Assembly (NCBI RefSeq): GCF_029946505.1
Contig: NZ_JARZHG010000026.1
Span: 105,234-169,233, forward strand
Reading direction: 5' to 3'
DNA: 64,000 nt
DNA from: Polyangium sp. y55x31
GTDB taxonomy: Bacteria; Myxococcota_A; Polyangia; Polyangiales; Polyangiaceae
Below, one piece after another: positions 9,499-18,266 of this stretch (position 1 is the stretch's first letter; each line of letters begins with the position of its first letter). The position numbers and the translations under genes are program-made. The notes beneath the pieces are model-generated. The model was not told the DNA's origin. It did no database searches and was given only the letters and a program-made list of their open reading frames with translations.

Positions 9499-12400
9499 TC
9501 GACGCGATCCTCGCGCTCCTCGGCGAATGGTCCCGCCTCGCCCAGGCCAAACCCATTCGTACGGCCCTCGGCGGCATGGCCATTGCCATCGCCATTCTCC
9601 TTTATCTTGGCGCCCTCGCGAAAGCCCGCTTCGAGCTCCGCGCCGTCCGCGTCTCCACCGGCCCGCTCTTTGCGCTCGCCGGCCTCGTCGTCTTCGCGCT
9701 CTCGCTCGTCGTGGCGATCGTCGACGCCCTGCTCGCCCATTACGACATGCTCCTGATCGAGGAGCGCGTGCTGTTGCTCCTCGCGCCGGGGGAGGGGCGG
9801 GAAGCATACGAGGCCTTGCGTAAAATCCTCGCCCTCGCCGCGGGCGGGCGATTCGTGCTCCCCGGCCCCGTGCATTTGCCGCTCGCCTTGCTCCTCGGCG
9901 CCGTCGTCTATCTCGGCCTCGTCTTCTGGGCGGCGCGTACGATCGAAGAGCTCGGCTCGCTCGAACAGAAGCCCGACGACGTCCTCGCGCGCGAGCGCCT
10001 CGAACAGCAAAAAGCCATCGCCAAGGCCCTCGCCGAGGGCCGGCCGCTCCCGGTCAAACCCGTCGAGAGCGCGCCCCTCGCCGACGACCGATTCGGCCGC
10101 GTCTTCAAGCTCCTCGGCCACTGGACGAGCGTCGAATACGTCGAGGCCCGCTTCGTGCGCTGGCAAGGCCCGCTCGTGTTCGCCCTCGCCGGCCTCGCCG
10201 CGCTCGCCCTCCCGGCCGCGGTAGCCGGGCATTTTTCGGCACCTCTCTGGGTCGGCGCCGCAATCGCGCTCGACGGCCTCCGCCGGAACCTCGCCACCCG
10301 CACGAAGAACCCCGACAAACCCGAGTCCGAGAAAAAAGAAGAGCCGCCCGCGCCGAGGCCCGCGCTCCGCCCGCTCGTCGAGGCCATTCACGCGGCCCAG
10401 GGCCCCTTGCTCCTGCCCCCCGAGACGCCGGGCGTCGAACCGGCCCGCATCTCGCCCGGGACCGCTTTACGCGCCAAACGTTTGCTCGACGATCTCTCGC
10501 GCGAGCTCGGCGCCGGAAAGGGCCTCTACGTCCACCAGGGCCTCGCGTGCGATGCTTTCGAGGATCGGAAAAACATCCTCCTCTGCACGCCGCCGCTCTC
10601 GGGAAAAACCACGACGCTCGACCTGCTCCTTTTTTACGCGCTCCTCGTCGAGGCCGAGAACGTCCTCTGGCTCGCGCCCTCCGCCGCGGCCGCGCGTGTG
10701 GCCGAGCGGCGCGTCCTCGCGCGCGCCGAGGCCCTGCGCTGGAAATGGAACGTCCACGCCGCGAACATCGCGTCCGGCGCGGGCGCGGCCGATCCGACAC
10801 ACGCCTCGCCCTCGCTCGTCTTCGCCGACCCCGAGGGCGTGCACCGCGAGCTTTGCGGCCGGCAAAAAGAATGGTCCGCCTTCCTCGGTGGCCTCGGGCT
10901 CGTCGTCCTCCCCGACCTCGAAGAATGGCACGGCGCCCCCGGCGCGCACCTCGCCTTGCTTCTCCGCCGCCTCCGCCGCGCCGCCGCGCGCGCCTCCGCC
11001 CGCACATTCGAACGCGGCGAGCGTATTCGTTTCCTCTGCACGGCCGATCCTTCCTTCCGCGACCTCGGCCAGCTCGGCGAGCGCCTCGTCGGCCGCCCCA
11101 TGCTCGTGCTCGGCCCCGAGGTCGACGGCGCCCCGCGCCCCCCGATCGTCTCGTATTTCCTCCCCCCGCGCCCGCGCGCCCAGGTCGACGTGCATCCTGC
11201 CGTGCGCGCGCTCGGCGAATCACTCGCGCAGGGTTTTTCCGCGGAGCTCTTCGGGTACGACGACGTCCTCTCGCGAGCCGACGTCGCGCGGGCCAACGAA
11301 TGGACCCTCGGCCGCGACGTCGCCACGCGCGGCCGCGCCTTCGCCGAGGAGCGCCACGAGCTCTCGCGCGCCCTCTCCGAGGCCGAAGTCGTCATTGCCC
11401 GCGTCCGCGCCGCGACGTACGGAAAGAGCCCGATCCTCGCGGCCCACGTCGGCTTCCGCGCCGCCACCGTCCCCGAAGCTCGCGTCGCCGCCCTCGGCGC
11501 CGGCGAGCGTGTCGGCAAGGCCATCGCGCCGCCGAAGCCCGAGCCCAAAGAGGTTTTGCCGGACCAACCGGAAACCCCGCAATCGCCCGGCGAGCTGAAG
11601 GCCGAGGCCATTGCGCAGACGGATCTCGAACGGAAAATCCTCGTCCTCTGGCAACCCGATCCCGATCCGTTCTCCTCGCTCCTCGCGGCCGAGCGCCCGC
11701 ATTTCCGCCACCCCGACCTCGATCTCGGCTGCGCGCTCGTCGTCGATCCGCTCGCCGAGTCCATTCAACGCGCGCACCTGCGGGCGGCGCTCGTCGAGGC
11801 CTCGTGGAGCGAGGAAGAGCTCGCCGCCGACTTCTCGCGCCCCGTCGTGCAAAACGAGCTTTCCCCGGCGGCTTCCGCCTCCCCCGAGGCCACGCGCCTC
11901 GCGCGGACCGTACACACCGTCCTCGATCCCGAGACCGGCGAGCGCCGCGAGGTCTCGCGGATCTCCGCGGCCGGCGAGGCGCACCCCACGCTTTGTTTCG
12001 ACGTCGCGGCCGAGCCTGCGCAGCTCGTCGATCGCCACACGGGCGAGGTCCTTTATGGCGTCGAGCGTGCGCGTATGCTCTCGGCCGCGTATCCCGGACG
12101 CATCTTCGTCTTCCGCGGCGGCCGGTACGTGGTCAAACCCGCCTCCGAGCAGGACGGCCTCGCCGCGGGCCGCGTCGCGTGCGAGCGCGAGGAGCGCTTG
12201 CTCGTCACGAGCCCCATTCGCGAAATCACGATCACGCCGATCGAGCGCCGCAAAGAACAACCCAAGCAGGGCGGGGAAGGGGAGCGCGCCGAACGCCGCG
12301 CCGAACCGCTCCGATCGCTCGGCGGCGCGCAGTTCATCTTCGAGCGCAGGCTCGTCGAGGTCGAGGAACGCAGCCTCGGCCTGCGCCGCCACGGCCCCGA

Positions 12401-12875
12401 CGGAAAGCCGCGCGACGTCACCCTTTACGCCGAGCCGCTCCTGCATCGTTATGCCACGAAGGCCGCGGTCCTCGCCTTGCCCGAGGCTTCGTTCGGCGCG
12501 ATTGGCGAGGGCACGCTGCACGCGCTCGTGCATCTTTTCCGCGTCACCTTGCCGGCGCTCGTGTGGTGCCGCGAGGAGGACCTGCTCATCGTGCGCGCCG
12601 CGCGCTTCGGCGCCGCCGAGACACCCGCGATCGCGTTCGTCGACGCGCACCCGGGCGGCGTGGGTTTTTCCGAGGCGGTGACGCTCGACGTCCTGCGCGT
12701 CATCGCCGGGTTTTCCCTGGCGATCGTCGAGCGTTGCCCGGCGCGTTGCGCCGCGGCCGACGGGTGCCCGTCGTGCTTGCAAATCCCGCAATGCCACGCG
12801 ACGCCGGGGGACGAGACCAAGCTCGACAAGCGGGGGGTGCGTGAGCTCCTCGGAAAGATCCTCGGCCGGAGCTAG
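9495..12875 (+). CDS. Membrane-tethered, degenerate DUF1998-type helicase-like protein
   Basis: A 1126-residue protein. About four hydrophobic segments lie in the first 260 residues (near 18-40, 55-80, 130-150 and 225-260). A soluble P-loop region follows with an intact Walker A (P367-L-S-G-K-T-T373). The Walker B/DEAD position reads VVLPDLEEWHG near 471-481, and the expected motif III reads CTADPSFRD, so helicase motifs are eroded. The last about 130 residues match the DUF1998 zinc-binding domain of MrfA/YprA and DrmB proteins: C1081, C1085, C1091, C1094, C1100 in a CPSC context. Those relatives are DNA-processing proteins; a membrane-anchored version next to a tubulin-like protein is unusual. 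ATP binding seems possible, but strand unwinding is doubtful. Confidence 0.75.
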   Translation: MIDAILALLGEWSRLAQAKPIRTALGGMAIAIAILLYLGALAKARFELRAVRVSTGPLFALAGLVVFALSLVVAIVDALLAHYDMLLIEERVLLLLAPGEGREAYEALRKILALAAGGRFVLPGPVHLPLALLLGAVVYLGLVFWAARTIEELGSLEQKPDDVLARERLEQQKAIAKALAEGRPLPVKPVESAPLADDRFGRVFKLLGHWTSVEYVEARFVRWQGPLVFALAGLAALALPAAVAGHFSAPLWVGAAIALDGLRRNLATRTKNPDKPESEKKEEPPAPRPALRPLVEAIHAAQGPLLLPPETPGVEPARISPGTALRAKRLLDDLSRELGAGKGLYVHQGLACDAFEDRKNILLCTPPLSGKTTTLDLLLFYALLVEAENVLWLAPSAAAARVAERRVLARAEALRWKWNVHAANIASGAGAADPTHASPSLVFADPEGVHRELCGRQKEWSAFLGGLGLVVLPDLEEWHGAPGAHLALLLRRLRRAAARASARTFERGERIRFLCTADPSFRDLGQLGERLVGRPMLVLGPEVDGAPRPPIVSYFLPPRPRAQVDVHPAVRALGESLAQGFSAELFGYDDVLSRADVARANEWTLGRDVATRGRAFAEERHELSRALSEAEVVIARVRAATYGKSPILAAHVGFRAATVPEARVAALGAGERVGKAIAPPKPEPKEVLPDQPETPQSPGELKAEAIAQTDLERKILVLWQPDPDPFSSLLAAERPHFRHPDLDLGCALVVDPLAESIQRAHLRAALVEASWSEEELAADFSRPVVQNELSPAASASPEATRLARTVHTVLDPETGERREVSRISAAGEAHPTLCFDVAAEPAQLVDRHTGEVLYGVERARMLSAAYPGRIFVFRGGRYVVKPASEQDGLAAGRVACEREERLLVTSPIREITITPIERRKEQPKQGGEGERAERRAEPLRSLGGAQFIFERRLVEVEERSLGLRRHGPDGKPRDVTLYAEPLLHRYATKAAVLALPEASFGAIGEGTLHALVHLFRVTLPALVWCREEDLLIVRAARFGAAETPAIAFVDAHPGGVGFSEAVTLDVLRVIAGFSLAIVERCPARCAAADGCPSCLQIPQCHATPGDETKLDKRGVRELLGKILGRS

Positions 12876-12903
12876 CGCCTTTCGGGTATCCTCCCGCCCC
12901 TCG

Positions 12904-15387
12904 ATGCGCCTCTCCTCCCCGTTCGTCCTCGCGCTCGCCGCCGTCGCCGCCTCCTGCGCCGCCGCGCCCACCGGCCCCACCGGCGCGCCTGCCTCCGATC
13001 CTCCCGAGGAGCCGCCTGCTCCCGTCGTCCCGCGCGAGGTCCCGGTCGAGCCTCCGAGCGGCGCCCTCGGCACCGCCGCGCCCGTCGACGCCCGCGAAAA
13101 GGTCCCGCTCAAAGGCTTGCGCGTCGACGCCCGCCCGGGCGATTTCGTCCTTTCGCACGCGGGCCGCGTCGCCGTCGTCTCCGCGCGAGGCCACCTCGTC
13201 GATTATGGCCCCGAGGGCGGCGCCGATGGAATGGTCTCCCTGCAATCCGTCCTCCAGATGGGCCTCGGCGTCGCGGCCACCGACGTCGTCCGCGTCGAGC
13301 TCGTCGGGCAAAAAAAAAACATCGTCCGTGTCGATCGTGCCGTGCGTGGCCAGCCCCTCACGCACGTGAGTTTTTATTTCTTCGGCCCGGGTGATGCGCT
13401 CTGGATCGAGAGCGTCGCCGTGACCTCGCCCGAAATCGAGCCCGTCGATCCCGGCCCCCTCGGCGCGGCCATGCGCCTCCCCGCGCTCGCCGTCACCCTC
13501 GGCGAGAACATCCACTGGGGCAACGTTCCCACCTGGATCGAGGGCGCGGGGCCCGTCACGCGGGGTTATCAGCTCCGCACCGAGTTCGTCGCCCGCCAGA
13601 GCCTCGGCACCGCGTACGCGCTCTGCTCCGAGGATGGCCCGCTCTTCGCTCGTTTCGGCTCGCCCGAATATGGGTTTTTCGAGGCCGCACTCACCGGCGA
13701 GCGCGTCGTCCCCGTCGTACACGCCGGCGCCTCCGAGCGACGCCGCGTCGCCGTCACCCTGAGCGACCGTTCCTCCGGCGACGCCGCGCTCGCCTTGCCC
13801 TGCCGCGCCCCCGCCGCCCGACGCCGCGTCACCCTCCCCACGCTCCCCGTCCGCGGCAGCCGCGTCGAGCTCGCCCGCTGCGACGGCGCTGGCAACCGCC
13901 GCATCTACGTCGAGCTCGCCGCCGACGAGCGATTGTTTGGCAAGACAGACCGCACCATCGACCTGCCTGAGGGCTGCTTCGACGCGCGCCTCGTCGCGCC
14001 CGGCCACGCCCCCGGACCCTGGATCCGCGTCGAATCCCTCGCCGCCGAGGTTACGCGTGCCAAACCCTCGGCCGGGCGCCTGCGTATCGCCGTGACCGAC
14101 GGCGGAAAACCCATGCCCGCGCGGCTCCTCGTGCGTGGCAAGGACGGCACGCCCGATCCCGACTGGGGCGACGAGCCTTTCCTCGGCGCGGCCCTCAACG
14201 TCGCGTACCTCGACCGCGGCGAGCGCGAGCTTTTCCTCCCGCCCGGCAAATACCACGTCGCCCTCACGCGCGGCTTTTCGTACACCGCCCACGAGGAGGA
14301 CATCGAGGTGGCCGCGGGCCGCGAGGTCACCGTCCGCGCGAAGCTCGAACGTGTCGTCGATACGAAAGGGTTCGTCTCGGCCGACCTGCACCTCCACGCC
14401 GAGCCTTCCCCCGACGCCCCCGCGCCGCTCGCCGAGCGCGTGCGCAGCCTCGTCTCCGTGGGCGTCGACGTCGCGGTCGCCACCGACCACAACGCCGTCA
14501 CCGATTACGGCCCCACGATCCGCGAAATGGGCCTCGCCTCGGACCTCGTGAGCATCGTCGGCGACGAGGTCACCTCGCCAGCCTGGGGCCATTTCAACGT
14601 CTTCCCGCTCCTCCCCGCGTCCGCGCCTCTCCCCTGGATCGGCGTCCTGCCGGCCGAAATCTTCGCGGCCGCGCGCGCGCAGAAGCCTTATGGCACGAGC
14701 ACGATCCTCCAGGTGAACCACCCGCGCTGGGGCGGCATCGGTTATTTCGAGCTGCTCCGCCTCGACACCGACGATCTCAAGGGCTGGCTCGACCGCTCTC
14801 CGCTCGCCGACATGGGCTTCGATCTGCTCGAAGTCTACAACGGCGACCATTCCCGCTACATCGCCGGCGTGGAGCCCGTCCTGCGCGACTGGTATGCGCT
14901 GCTCGACGCGGGCTTCCGCGTCGTCGGCACGGGCAACTCCGACTCGCACAAGCTCGTCTACCACGAGGCGGGTTTGCCCCGGAACATGGTGTTCGTCGGG
15001 AACGACGTGAAAGGCGTGGTCTCCGAGGCGGCCTTCGTGGACGCGCTGCGCAAGGGAAATGTGAGCGTTTCGGGAGGGCCGTTCGTCCGGATCGAGGTCG
15101 CCGGCAAAGCCATGGGCGAGACGATCCCGCCGGGCGAGGCCGAGGTCGTCGTCCGCGTCGATGCGCCGCCCTGGATCGACGTCGATCGCATCGAGCTCGT
15201 CAAGCGCGGAAAAACCGTGCGGACCTTCCCCATCACCGGCCGCAAGGGCCCGGTCGAACAGCGCAGCCGCGAGACGTTCGAGAAGGGCGACTGGATCCTC
15301 GCCATCGCCCGCGGCACGAAGACCATGGACGCCTACGTGCCCGGCGTCCCGCCGCTCTCCTTCACGAACCCCGTCTTCGTGCGCTAG
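12904..15387 (+). CDS. CehA/McbA-type PHP-fold metallohydrolase lipoprotein
   Basis: An 827-residue lipoprotein; lipobox AASC with Cys18 as the lipidation site. The C-terminal third is a PHP-like metal hydrolase: DLHLHAE near 493, TDHN near 525, GDEVTSP near 555 and GNSDSHK near 678 supply the usual His/Asp/Glu ligands. CehA/McbA enzymes hydrolyse ester- or carbamate-like bonds, but the substrate here is unknown. The N-terminal about 480 residues are beta-rich and carry a run of ten A at 13310-13319. The start was chosen at the signal peptide; an upstream in-frame GTG would place the signal sequence internally. A TATCCT hexamer lies 11 bases before the ATG, so it may have its own promoter despite the short gap after the operon. 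Confidence 0.8.
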   Translation: MRLSSPFVLALAAVAASCAAAPTGPTGAPASDPPEEPPAPVVPREVPVEPPSGALGTAAPVDAREKVPLKGLRVDARPGDFVLSHAGRVAVVSARGHLVDYGPEGGADGMVSLQSVLQMGLGVAATDVVRVELVGQKKNIVRVDRAVRGQPLTHVSFYFFGPGDALWIESVAVTSPEIEPVDPGPLGAAMRLPALAVTLGENIHWGNVPTWIEGAGPVTRGYQLRTEFVARQSLGTAYALCSEDGPLFARFGSPEYGFFEAALTGERVVPVVHAGASERRRVAVTLSDRSSGDAALALPCRAPAARRRVTLPTLPVRGSRVELARCDGAGNRRIYVELAADERLFGKTDRTIDLPEGCFDARLVAPGHAPGPWIRVESLAAEVTRAKPSAGRLRIAVTDGGKPMPARLLVRGKDGTPDPDWGDEPFLGAALNVAYLDRGERELFLPPGKYHVALTRGFSYTAHEEDIEVAAGREVTVRAKLERVVDTKGFVSADLHLHAEPSPDAPAPLAERVRSLVSVGVDVAVATDHNAVTDYGPTIREMGLASDLVSIVGDEVTSPAWGHFNVFPLLPASAPLPWIGVLPAEIFAAARAQKPYGTSTILQVNHPRWGGIGYFELLRLDTDDLKGWLDRSPLADMGFDLLEVYNGDHSRYIAGVEPVLRDWYALLDAGFRVVGTGNSDSHKLVYHEAGLPRNMVFVGNDVKGVVSEAAFVDALRKGNVSVSGGPFVRIEVAGKAMGETIPPGEAEVVVRVDAPPWIDVDRIELVKRGKTVRTFPITGRKGPVEQRSRETFEKGDWILAIARGTKTMDAYVPGVPPLSFTNPVFVR
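13310..13319 (+). repeat. Homopolymer of ten A inside a coding region
   Basis: Ten consecutive A residues encode part of Gln-Lys-Lys-Asn (near residue 136) in a gene otherwise rich in G and C. Such tracts are prone to polymerase slippage; a shift would truncate the lipoprotein before its catalytic domain. Confidence 0.9.
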
Positions 15388-15399
15388 CGAAAAATGCCG

Positions 15400-15888
15400 T
15401 CAGCGCGCGCTCGGGCAAGCGAGGGCGGCCTTGGCTTGCCGCGCGTAACGCTCTTCCACGGCCCGTTTCACGATGGGTTCGTCGACGAACGGCAGCTCGC
15501 CGTCCTTGCGCCAGCCTTCGAGCGCCCGCGTCATGGCAGTCTGGCAGGACAATTCCTGCCGGATCGCCCGGCAGATGAGCGCCTCCAGGCTCCGCGCGTC
15601 GCGCACCGTGCAGGCCTTCGCGTCCTCGCAGTCCTTCGCCGCCTCCTCGCCGCAGGGCCGGCAGTTGAAGGCGTCGAGGTGCTCCTTGGAGGTCAAAGGA
15701 CACGCCGAGAGGTCCTCGCACGCCTCCGTGGTGCATGCGGGCAGTTCGGCCACGGCCGGCGTCTTCGGCGCCTCGCTCGTGGTGCTCGCTCCGCCACCCC
15801 CGCACGAGGCGGCGAGCCCCGCGAGAGACAAGACCATGACGCACCACGCACCCATCCGCCCGAACGCTCGTTTGCCGCCGCGCCGCAT
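15400..15888 (-). CDS. Small Cys-rich lipoprotein, function unknown
   Basis: A 162-residue protein with a signal peptide ending at a lipobox (LAASC) and a Gly/Ser/Thr linker. The mature part carries about ten cysteines in short CxxC- and CxxxC-like spacings, probably disulfide-bonded outside the inner membrane. ATG 15888 is preferred over GTG 15891 because a TAGCCT hexamer lies exactly 7 bases upstream, as at other leaderless-looking starts in this window. It converges with the metallohydrolase gene, leaving 12 bases between stops. I recognise no family. Confidence 0.7.
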   Translation of the reverse strand: MRRGGKRAFGRMGAWCVMVLSLAGLAASCGGGGASTTSEAPKTPAVAELPACTTEACEDLSACPLTSKEHLDAFNCRPCGEEAAKDCEDAKACTVRDARSLEALICRAIRQELSCQTAMTRALEGWRKDGELPFVDEPIVKRAVEERYARQAKAALACPSAR

Positions 15889-15895
15889 CACCGCG

Positions 15896-15901
15896 AGGCT
15901 A
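15896..15901 (-). promoter_or_regulatory. Candidate -10 element (TAGCCT), leaderless start
   Basis: On the minus strand TAGCCT is followed by 7 bases and ATG 15888, with no ribosome-binding site, so transcription may start at the ATG itself. Confidence 0.4.
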
Positions 15902-15941
15902 TCGCAGGGCCGGGTTCGAAGGGAAGGGAAAGGCTTGGCTC

Positions 15942-16553
15942 GTGCTTGTCGTCTTGTCGTCCGGCCGCGATCGTTTTATGCGGACTTCCGTGGACCTGGA
16001 ACGACGAGGCTCGACCCCGACGCCGATGCAGCTCCTCGTCCAGACCTTTCACGACCGTTTCGGCATCCTCCCGCCGGAGGGCATGCTCCCCACGGAGCCG
16101 CTGCGCCCTTTCGACGCGGCGGCCATGCTCGTCGGCTCCGAGGTCGCGCACGCGCACGGCGTCGCCCTCGCCCAGGCCGAAATCGGACCGTTTCTCCGGT
16201 CTGCCCCCGAGGGATACCTGCTCGTCGGCTTCTGGGGCCACGGCGTGCAGAGCCACGCATTTTATTACGTCCGCGTCGACGCCCAGAGCCGCGTCTATTT
16301 CCGCCTCCCGCACGGCGGCGTGTACATGGACAACGAGCGTGCGGCGCAGCGCATTCGGGTCTTTCTGACCCGGTATTTCGCGATCGAGCCCGTCCTGCGC
16401 ACCCGGACGACCTCGTTCGTCGCGGTCGACGCCATGGGCGAGGCGCGATACCGGCTCGTCGGCAAGGACGGAACGACCGTCGAGCTCGATCGCAGCTTGC
16501 TCGTGGACGCTTCGTTCGAGGAGCGATTCGCGCCCGTCCTGCCGCCGCTCTGA
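15942..16553 (+). CDS. Hypothetical protein
   Basis: Up to 203 residues with no signal peptide or membrane helix. The sequence has aromatic and Gly-rich strands (for example GYLLVGFWGHGV and FYYVRVDAQSR) and a C-terminal segment reading GEARYRLVGKDG; it looks like a compact alpha/beta cytoplasmic protein. I do not recognise a family. GTG 15942 has GGAAAGG eight bases upstream; ATG 15978 and ATG 16026 are alternatives that would shorten it by 12 or 28 residues. It is divergent from the Cys-rich lipoprotein gene and followed 70 bases later by the CBS gene. Confidence 0.6.
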   Translation: MLVVLSSGRDRFMRTSVDLERRGSTPTPMQLLVQTFHDRFGILPPEGMLPTEPLRPFDAAAMLVGSEVAHAHGVALAQAEIGPFLRSAPEGYLLVGFWGHGVQSHAFYYVRVDAQSRVYFRLPHGGVYMDNERAAQRIRVFLTRYFAIEPVLRTRTTSFVAVDAMGEARYRLVGKDGTTVELDRSLLVDASFEERFAPVLPPL

Positions 16554-16623
16554 CGCCGGGACGTCACGCGGCAGGTTGCTCCCCGCTTGCGGAGCGCGGC
16601 GTGTCGCGGTACCGCGTTACCGC

Positions 16624-17034
16624 ATGGAAACGCGCCGCATCGTTCGCACGTACATGACCCGGAGCCCGCTCACCGTCTCGCGCACGACCACGATGGCGCG
16701 CGCGATGAAGCTGCTCGACGAGCACGGCTTCCGGCACCTGCCGATCGTCGACGAGGCCGGCAAGCTCATCGGCCTGCTCTCGGAGCGCGAGCTCAAGATC
16801 GTGGAGAACATGCGCGTCGTCGACGCGGGCATGGCCTGCGTCGAGGACTTCATCCTGGGCCCGCCCTACAGCGTCTCGCCCGAGTGTCCGCTCGCCGAGG
16901 TCACGCGCACGATGGCCGAAAAGAAATACGGCTCGGCCGTGGTCGTCGAGGGCGATACCGTGGTCGGTCTCTTCACGACCGTCGACGCGCTGCGGGCCCT
17001 GACCACGATGCTCGATGAGGTCGAGGGCGGCTAG
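16624..17034 (+). CDS. Stand-alone two-CBS-domain protein
   Basis: A 136-residue protein consisting of a CBS pair. CBS1 (about 5-65) contains MTRSPLTVSRTTTMARAM and GFRHLPIVDEAGKLIGLLS; CBS2 (about 75-132) contains FILGPPYSVSPECPLAEV and GSAVVVEGDTVVGLFTTVDA. CBS pairs bind adenosine nucleotides (AMP, ATP, SAM) and act as energy sensors for partner proteins. No catalytic domain is attached, so this one probably regulates a partner encoded elsewhere. ATG 16624 begins the first CBS directly. It converges on the propeller lipoprotein gene with 7 bases between stops. Confidence 0.85.
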   Translation: METRRIVRTYMTRSPLTVSRTTTMARAMKLLDEHGFRHLPIVDEAGKLIGLLSERELKIVENMRVVDAGMACVEDFILGPPYSVSPECPLAEVTRTMAEKKYGSAVVVEGDTVVGLFTTVDALRALTTMLDEVEGG

Positions 17035-17041
17035 CCCGCGC

Positions 17042-18205
17042 TCATTGCACCACGCCGGGCAACGTGCCCGGGCCATGGCGCGCAACGACCCCCTTGCGTC
17101 GCACCCCGGCGGCCTTCGGCGCATAAAAATCACCGCCCACGGCCCAGAACGAGCCTTCTCCATCCGACCACGCCGCGTGCAGGTCGTCGTAAGGCTCGAG
17201 GACGAACTCGTCGATCCAAGCGCCGTCCACGAGCCTCTGCTTTTGCCCGCCGTCGCCGACGAGCAGCGCGGATCCCGAGGGGCCGCAGGCGACACCGTTG
17301 ACGAGGTTCGTCAGGGAAACGTTCACTTTGGAAAAACTATCTCCGTCCGAGCGGAGCACCACCGAGCCGCCGACGGCATACACCTCCTTCGCCCCGCACC
17401 CGGACACGGTGAGCAGCTTGCCCGACGTGGGAGCGGGCTCGACGAGTGACCACGCCGCGCCTTTCTTGCGCCAGATCGTCCCTTTCTCGCCGACGGCATG
17501 GAGATCGTCGGGCGCGCTGCCCCAGATCTTGTAGAGCGTGCGGCCGAGGGGCGCGCCGGGCAGCGGCTCGGGCTTCCAGCCCGCGCCGTCCCAGCGGAGG
17601 ACGATGTCGTTTGGCGCGCCAATCCCTCCGCCGGGCGTGCCTCCCACGGCGAAGGCCTCGGTCTTCGAGAAGGCCACGACGCCCCAGAGCGTCGCCTCCA
17701 CGCCGGATGTGTGCTCCGTGAACGACGCGCCGTCCCAGTGCGTGATGCGCCCTTTTTCCCCGACGAACCATACATCGTCGGGGCCCGTCCCGTGCACCCA
17801 CCAGTACGTCTCGGTGCCGCCCGGCGCGAGCCGCTTCCACGTAGCGCCGTCGAAGCGCACCACGAGCGTCTCGAATCCCTCGTTCCCGAGCGGCCCGCCG
17901 ACGGCGAACACGTGTGAGGGGCTCGCGCCCCAGATCGAGAGCACGGCGCCGTCGAGGTCCTGCGCATCGAGCACAACTTGCCAGGCCGAGGGGCCCGGTT
18001 CGCCGCCGCTGCCGCCCATCCCGCCGCCGCTGCCGCCCGCGCCTCCGTTTCCGCTGCCCGCATCGCCGCCATGGCCGCCCGCGCCGCTGCTTTGCTGGGA
18101 TCCACTCGACGCCGCGCCACCGCTTCCGGAGGCCTCGGACGGGCCACAAGCGGGCAGGACGAACAACGTCGCGAGGGTCAGGGGCAAGGCGAAGGCGCGA
18201 GGCAT
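17042..18205 (-). CDS. Lipoprotein with seven-repeat beta-propeller
   Basis: A 387-residue lipoprotein (lipobox LPAC, Cys near 20) with a Gly/Ser-rich linker of about 50 residues. The mature part shows seven copies of a roughly 45-residue blade whose core is W-G-x-x-P-x-D-V-x-A-V-G-x-x-G, for instance IWGASPSHVFAVGG, GTGPDDVWFVGEKG and IWGSAPDDLHAVGEKG. Seven repeats fit one closed propeller with YCF48/WD-like architecture. Such lipoproteins are abundant in myxobacteria; ligands are unknown. No ribosome site or TAnnnT element is obvious at the start. Confidence 0.75.
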   Translation of the reverse strand: MPRAFALPLTLATLFVLPACGPSEASGSGGAASSGSQQSSGAGGHGGDAGSGNGGAGGSGGGMGGSGGEPGPSAWQVVLDAQDLDGAVLSIWGASPSHVFAVGGPLGNEGFETLVVRFDGATWKRLAPGGTETYWWVHGTGPDDVWFVGEKGRITHWDGASFTEHTSGVEATLWGVVAFSKTEAFAVGGTPGGGIGAPNDIVLRWDGAGWKPEPLPGAPLGRTLYKIWGSAPDDLHAVGEKGTIWRKKGAAWSLVEPAPTSGKLLTVSGCGAKEVYAVGGSVVLRSDGDSFSKVNVSLTNLVNGVACGPSGSALLVGDGGQKQRLVDGAWIDEFVLEPYDDLHAAWSDGEGSFWAVGGDFYAPKAAGVRRKGVVARHGPGTLPGVVQ

Positions 18206-18266
18206 GGAGAGCCATCGTGCCTCATCGAGGTCGCGAGCGTAAAGAGCTGCGCCCGCGTGGATACGC

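Noticed and set aside
9495..12875. DISARM or other DUF1998-based phage defence system
   Set aside because: No methyltransferase, DrmA-type helicase, nuclease or phospholipase gene lies nearby, and the helicase motifs are eroded.
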